Assembly: GCA_900542235.1 (NCBI GenBank)
Contig: UQNB01000076.1
Location: 1 to 9,484 of the forward strand
Direction: 5' to 3'
Source: an uncultured Collinsella sp.
Lineage (GTDB): Bacteria > Actinomycetota > Coriobacteriia > Coriobacteriales > Coriobacteriaceae
Length of the DNA stretch: 9,484 bases
Of this stretch, positions 7,429-9,484 are shown piece after piece. A model generated the notes under the pieces. That model saw only the letters and a list, made by a program, of their open reading frames with translations, ran no database searches and was not told the DNA's origin. The position numbers and the translations under genes are program-made. Each line of letters starts with the position of its first letter. Position 1 is the stretch's first letter.

Positions 7429-7438
7429 TGTGATAAAC
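7429..7438 (+). promoter_or_regulatory. Candidate tRNA-Leu promoter -10 region
   Basis: TGTGATAAAC (7429-7438) contains a -10-like GATAAA with a TG extension, about 18 nt before the mature tRNA. No convincing -35 was found. The call rests on position and a partial consensus match. Confidence 0.35.
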
Positions 7439-7455
7439 TAACTCACGCATTGCGT

Positions 7456-7542
7456 GCCCGAGTGGCGGAATTGGCAGACGCAGTGGACTCAAAATCCACC
7501 GTTCGCAACAACGTGCGAGTTCGAGTCTCGCCTCGGGCACCA
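7456..7542 (+). tRNA. tRNA-Leu (anticodon CAA)
   Basis: The cloverleaf is complete. The acceptor arm GCCCGAG (7456-7462) pairs with CTCGGGC (7532-7538), followed by discriminator A7539 and an encoded CCA (7540-7542). The D stem is GCG/CGC (7465-7467 with 7479-7481). The anticodon stem is GTGGA/TCCAC around the loop CTCAAAA, with anticodon CAA at 7490-7492, which reads UUG. A long variable arm (7500-7514) marks a class II tRNA. The T arm is GCGAG/CTCGC (7515-7519 with 7527-7531) with loop TTCGAGT. In the upstream leader, CACGC-ATT-GCGTG (7444-7456) can form a 5-bp hairpin that uses the first tRNA base. Confidence 0.97.
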
Positions 7543-7569
7543 TACATGCAAGTGAGCGTTCAAGGGGGT
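7520..7569 (+). repeat. Direct repeat copy 1: tRNA-Leu T-loop to terminator stem
   Basis: This 50-nt stretch begins at the T loop of tRNA-Leu (TTCGAG) and runs through the CCA into the terminator's left arm. It matches 7705-7754 at 49 of 50 positions; the single difference is T7553 versus C7738. A direct repeat spanning a tRNA 3' end is the usual form of a site-specific integration att site. Confidence 0.9.
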
Positions 7570-7586
7570 TGCGGCCCCCTTTTTTC
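7562..7586 (+). terminator. Intrinsic terminator of tRNA-Leu
   Basis: AAGGGGG (7562-7568) pairs with CCCCCTT over 7 bp around a TTGCGG loop. A run of T residues follows, up to 7585. It lies about 20 nt after the CCA end, a standard tRNA gene layout. Confidence 0.85.
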
Positions 7587-7623
7587 GTGCCGAACTCGCG
7601 TGAGCGCGCGAAGCGTTAAGCAA

Positions 7624-7708
7624 ACAGGCCTGTGGCCTGTCTGTAGCGGAGCGTGGCGAGGGCGCCACGCGCCCGAAGCCCGGGGCTTCGCGAAGCGAAG
7701 GCCCTTCG
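7624..7708. repeat. Row of GC-rich hairpins between the two tRNA-end repeats
   Basis: The following perfect stems follow one another: ACAGGCC-TGT-GGCCTGT (7624-7640), GCGTGGCG-AGGG-CGCCACGC (7651-7670), CGAAGCC-CGG-GGCTTCG (7674-7690) and CGAAGG-C-CCTTCG (7696-7708). The 12-bp palindrome GCTTCGCGAAGC (7685-7696) overlaps the last two. No open reading frame of note is supported here. This could be a REP-like array or the folded remnant of an integrated element. Confidence 0.65.
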
Positions 7709-7754
7709 AGTCTCGCCTCGGGCACCATACATGCAAGCGAGCGTTCAAGGGGGT
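7705..7754 (+). repeat. Direct repeat copy 2: tRNA-Leu 3'-end fragment
   Basis: This is a 49/50 match to 7520-7569. It holds the T loop, the 3' side of the T stem, the 3' acceptor strand and the CCA of tRNA-Leu, plus the downstream flank. The 5' half of a tRNA is absent upstream, so it cannot encode a functional tRNA. It reads as a second att-like site or the remnant of a tandem tRNA duplication. Confidence 0.88.
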
Positions 7755-7768
7755 CAAGGCCCCTTTTT
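7748..7768 (+). terminator. Intrinsic terminator in the second tRNA-end copy
   Basis: AAGGGG (7748-7753) pairs with CCCCTT over 6 bp around the loop GTCAAGG, followed by a T run. It is the diverged counterpart of the tRNA terminator at 7562-7586; the loop and right arm differ while the left arm is identical. Confidence 0.7.
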
Positions 7769-7798
7769 CGTGTACGTAATGTGATAACGCGCTGTGCG

Positions 7799-7807
7799 TG
7801 TTATTAT
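7799..7807 (+). promoter_or_regulatory. Candidate extended -10 promoter of the infC operon
   Basis: TGTTATTAT (7799-7807) matches the extended -10 consensus TGnTATAAT at 5 of the 6 hexamer positions plus the TG. A weak -35-like GTGATA (7781-7786) sits at 15 nt. Transcription would begin near 7814, exactly where the leader's first hairpin starts. Confidence 0.5.
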
Positions 7808-7813
7808 TCGCAA

Positions 7814-7977
7814 GGCGTTGTTCCCGCAATGCCCTAAAGAGGAACCCGAGGGTTCCCACCTTTTGGCGCCAATGAGCAGCTGACTGGTCATACAAATTAG
7901 ATTCTCTTCCTCAAATCGAGGATGTCTATGTGTACGACCTGGTTGCTGAGAAGCGCCGGGTTATTTTTTTATGAATG
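7814..7977 (+). promoter_or_regulatory. Structured 5' leader of infC-rpmI-rplT, attenuator-like (L20-type autoregulation suspected)
   Basis: Hairpin 1 is GGCGTTG/CAATGCC (7814-7820 with 7827-7833). Hairpin 2 is GGAACC-CGAG-GGTTCC (7841-7856). Helix 3 is a long interrupted stem built from GGCGC (7865-7869) with GCGCC (7953-7957), CAGC (7877-7880) with GCTG (7945-7948), GGTC-A-TACA (7886-7894) with TGTA-C-GACC (7931-7939), and a TCCTC/GAGGA tip (7908-7922). AACCCG (7843-7848), part of hairpin 2, can instead pair with CGGGTT (7957-7962), which sits one base before a U7 tract (7964-7970). Hairpin 2 and this long-range helix exclude each other, as in an attenuator. L20 is known to repress its operon through leader RNA in E. 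coli and B. subtilis; assigning it as the ligand here is inference. Confidence 0.55.
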
Positions 7978-7989
7978 GAGGTAGGGAAA

Positions 7990-8544
7990 ATAGCTAAGTC
8001 TGATGACACCCGCATCAACGACGAGATTACTGCATCTTCGTGCCGTTTGATTGGCGTCGATGGCTCTCAGCTCGGCCTGTTCGCCATCCGCGATGCTCAG
8101 CGCGTCGCCGACGATCAGGGTCTCGACCTGGTCGAGATCGCTCCCAACGCGGAGCCGCCGGTCTGCAAGGTCATGGACTACGGTAAGTTCAAGTACCAGC
8201 AGGCCATGAAGGCCAAGGCTGCTCGTAAGAACCAGTCCAAGGTCGAGGTCAAGGAAATGAAGTTCCGACCCAAGATCGACGTTGGCGACTACGAGACCAA
8301 GAAGGGCCACGTTCTGCGTTTCCTCAAGAAGGGCGCACGCGTTAAGATCACCATCATGTTCCGCGGCCGTGAGATGGCTCACCCGGAGCAGGGCCTTAAC
8401 GTTCTCGAGCGTCTCGCCGAGGATCTCAAGCCTTACGCTACGGTCGAGTCCAAGCCTAAAATGGAAGGCCGTAACATGCTTATGCTGCTCGCCCCGATTA
8501 AGGGCGCCTTCGATGAGGATAAAGCGGCAAGCGATACCAAGTAA
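7990..8544 (+). CDS. infC: Translation initiation factor IF-3, probably starting at an AUA codon
   Basis: IF3 binds the 30S subunit, prevents premature 50S joining and proofreads the start codon and initiator tRNA. With the chosen start it has 184 residues, typical for the family. The N domain (about 7-75) begins TRINDEI and holds the signature CKVMDYGKFKYQ (59-70). A lysine-rich linker (about 70-90) and a C domain with EVKEMKFRP (86-94) and FLKKGARVKITIMFRGRE (111-128) follow. Start choice: GGAGG (7977-7981) is 8 nt before ATA at 7990, the same spacing as in the aldolase gene. The in-frame ATG at 7975 overlaps this Shine-Dalgarno and has none of its own. Translation from ATA gives (M)AKSDDTRINDEI, a normal IF3 start. 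Non-AUG starts in infC (AUU in E. coli) are known to let IF3 repress its own synthesis. First gene of the operon with L35 and L20. Confidence 0.93.
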   Translation: MAKSDDTRINDEITASSCRLIGVDGSQLGLFAIRDAQRVADDQGLDLVEIAPNAEPPVCKVMDYGKFKYQQAMKAKAARKNQSKVEVKEMKFRPKIDVGDYETKKGHVLRFLKKGARVKITIMFRGREMAHPEQGLNVLERLAEDLKPYATVESKPKMEGRNMLMLLAPIKGAFDEDKAASDTK

Positions 8545-8576
8545 CTAGTGTTCTGTAACCGATTAAGGAGTATTTC

Positions 8577-8768
8577 ATGCCTAAGATGAAGTCCCACAGC
8601 GGCACCAAGAAGCGTTTCCGCAAGACTGGTACCGGCAAGCTTATGCGCGCCAAGGCTTTCAAGAGCCACATCCTGAGCAAGAAGTCCACCAAGCGTAAGC
8701 GTGGCTTCCGTCAGGAGACCGAGATCGCCGCTGCCGACCGCAAGGTCATCAAGTCGCGTCTCGCCTAA
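8577..8768 (+). CDS. rpmI: 50S ribosomal protein L35
   Basis: This small basic protein of 63 residues has the diagnostic N-terminus MPKMKSHSGTKKRFRKTGTG and the later RAKAFKSHILSKKS segment of L35, which is buried in 23S rRNA of the large subunit. The ATG at 8577 follows AAGGAG (8565-8570) at 6 nt. The gene is 32 nt after infC and 46 nt before rplT in the conserved infC-rpmI-rplT order. Codon use is strongly biased. The gene is complete. Confidence 0.97.
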   Translation: MPKMKSHSGTKKRFRKTGTGKLMRAKAFKSHILSKKSTKRKRGFRQETEIAAADRKVIKSRLA

Positions 8769-8814
8769 GTTCGCGTTCCCGTTTTTCGTTTTACCGTCTA
8801 GGAGTTGATAGAAC

Positions 8815-9174
8815 ATGGCACGTATTAAGCGCGCTGTTGCCGCCAAGAAGAAGCGCCGTACCGTTATGCACCGTGCGAAGGGTTACTACGGTGCCGCTTC
8901 GCGTACTTACAAGCATGCTAAAGAGCAGGTCCAGCACTCCCTGCAGTATCAGTATCGTGATCGCCGCAACAAGAAGCGCGAGATCCGTTCTCTCTGGATC
9001 ACTCGTATCAACGCTGCTGCTCGTCTGAACGACATCTCTTACTCTCAGTTCATGCACGGCCTGAAGGTTGCCGGCATCGAGCTCGACCGCAAGGTCCTGG
9101 CTCAGATGGCTTACGAGGACATCGAGTCCTTCAACGAGCTGGCTACCATCGCCAAGAAGGCTCTCGAGGCCTAA
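8815..9174 (+). CDS. rplT: 50S ribosomal protein L20
   Basis: This 119-residue protein is the usual length for L20, an early-binding 23S rRNA protein needed for 50S assembly and, in characterised bacteria, the repressor of its own operon. Visible family features are MARIKRAVAAKKKRR at the N-terminus, AKGYYGAASRTYKHAKEQV (21-39) and RDRRNKKREIRSLWITRIN (48-66) in the long basic helix, followed by the globular C domain. The ATG at 8815 follows TAGGAG (8799-8804) at 10 nt, slightly long spacing. The stop TAA is followed immediately by TAG, a tandem stop. Last gene of the operon; a terminator follows. Confidence 0.98.
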   Translation: MARIKRAVAAKKKRRTVMHRAKGYYGAASRTYKHAKEQVQHSLQYQYRDRRNKKREIRSLWITRINAAARLNDISYSQFMHGLKVAGIELDRKVLAQMAYEDIESFNELATIAKKALEA

Positions 9175-9194
9175 TAGGTTCTCTTGAATCGCTA

Positions 9195-9232
9195 GGGGAG
9201 TGTCGCGTTGTGCGCGGCGCTCCCTCTTTTTT
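9195..9232 (+). terminator. Intrinsic terminator of the infC-rpmI-rplT operon
   Basis: The arm at 9195-9207 (GGGGAGTGTCGCG) pairs with 9213-9225 (CGCGGCGCTCCCT) over 13 pairs, counting G-U pairs, around the loop TTGTG. CTTTTTT follows. It lies 20 nt after the rplT stop codon and is a strong, classical intrinsic terminator. Confidence 0.9.
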
Positions 9233-9279
9233 ATCGAAAGCGCTGGTCTACATTGCTAAAAGCGCGGGTAGATAAACAC

Positions 9280-9484
9280 TTACAGGTGACCGATCTCTAT
9301 ATATTCCTGAACCAAAGGGTCATCATCTGATACGTGCGGAAGATCCACACCAGTCTTTCTATTACCTATAGAAAGCAATATGTTGTGTAGGACTTGTGAA
9401 GAGTGGAATTGACGTCCCACAGGGCTTCGCGGTCTGGCAATATATCTCCTTGCCGCGCGGCCCGGTCGGACCGGATGAGCCGCT
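9280..9484 (-). CDS. Possible C-terminal end of a minus-strand gene, partial and perhaps frameshifted
   Basis: On the minus strand one frame is open from the right edge to a TAA at 9282-9280. Its end, DDDPLVQEYIEIGHL, looks like real protein. Nearer the edge a different minus frame looks more protein-like (DREALWDVNSTLHKSYTTY), and it stops at a TAG at 9368-9366. One reading is a gene whose frame changed near 9366-9380, i.e. a decayed gene or a sequencing error. I do not recognise the family. The region is more AT-rich than the neighbouring genes, and the remaining 9233-9279 shows nothing else. The stop would lie convergent with rplT, on the far side of its terminator. Confidence 0.35.
   Translation of the reverse strand, partial: AAHPVRPGRAARRYIARPRSPVGRQFHSSQVLHNILLSIGNRKTGVDLPHVSDDDPLVQEYIEIGHL

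Noticed and set aside
7520..7754. CRISPR-like repeat pair
   Set aside because: Only two copies, both derived from a tRNA 3' end, with no regular spacers or cas genes.
7450..7779. 109-residue open frame covering the tRNA-Leu
   Set aside because: It runs through the tRNA, two terminators and the hairpin array, so it is not a gene.
7971..7997. Eight-codon frame starting at the ATG at 7971
   Set aside because: It has no ribosome site and directly follows the U-tract; kept only as context for the infC start.
9405..9446. Promoter from TTGACG (9409-9414) and TATATC (9441-9446)
   Set aside because: The spacing of 26 nt is too long for a sigma-70 promoter and no + strand gene follows in the window.
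9462..9474. CCGGTC-G-GACCGG palindrome at the right edge
   Set aside because: Short palindromes of this kind are common in GC-rich DNA, and it falls in the possible minus-strand coding region.

Overview
The window is high-GC bacterial DNA whose gene order and protein sequences suggest a Coriobacteriia-type actinobacterium, most likely Collinsella or a close relative. This is inference from Rel/IF3/L20 sequence character, the codon use and a tRNA-Leu with an encoded CCA; no database was searched. All confidently called genes lie on the + strand. Most of it is housekeeping genome; the unusual material is in the intergenic regions.

Layout. (1) 2-1420: 3' part of a RecQ-like DEAH helicase gene that enters from the left edge and may be the C-terminal half of a larger RecJ-type protein. 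(2) 1436-3796: bifunctional (p)ppGpp synthetase/hydrolase (Rel), 15 nt downstream and probably co-transcribed. (3) 3831-3861: hairpin. (4) 3883-4566: glyoxalase II-like metallo-beta-lactamase-fold hydrolase. (5) 4567-4761: upstream region of the aldolase gene, with helically spaced short repeats and a candidate promoter. (6) 4762-5628: class II fructose-bisphosphate aldolase, with strongly biased codons. (7) 5629-5982: a 94-nt terminator hairpin, a degenerate second copy of its right half, another terminator-like hairpin and a promoter. (8) 5983-7416: cytosolic protein with a C-terminal transglutaminase-like core. (9) 7456-7542: tRNA-Leu(CAA), followed by a terminator, a hairpin-rich spacer and a second copy of the tRNA 3' end plus terminator. 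(10) 7799-9232: the infC-rpmI-rplT operon (IF3, L35, L20) with a structured leader and a strong terminator. (11) 9233-9484: AT-richer region, possibly holding the end of a minus-strand gene that may be frameshifted.

Functional themes are stress signalling and DNA repair on the left (helicase, Rel), central carbon metabolism and detoxification in the middle (aldolase, MBL hydrolase), and translation on the right (tRNA, IF3, L35, L20). The most interesting points are an infC gene that appears to start at AUA behind a perfectly placed Shine-Dalgarno, a 5' leader with mutually exclusive helices beside a U7 tract (an attenuator-like design), and a 50-nt duplication of the tRNA-Leu 3' end that looks like paired attachment sites around only 135 bp.
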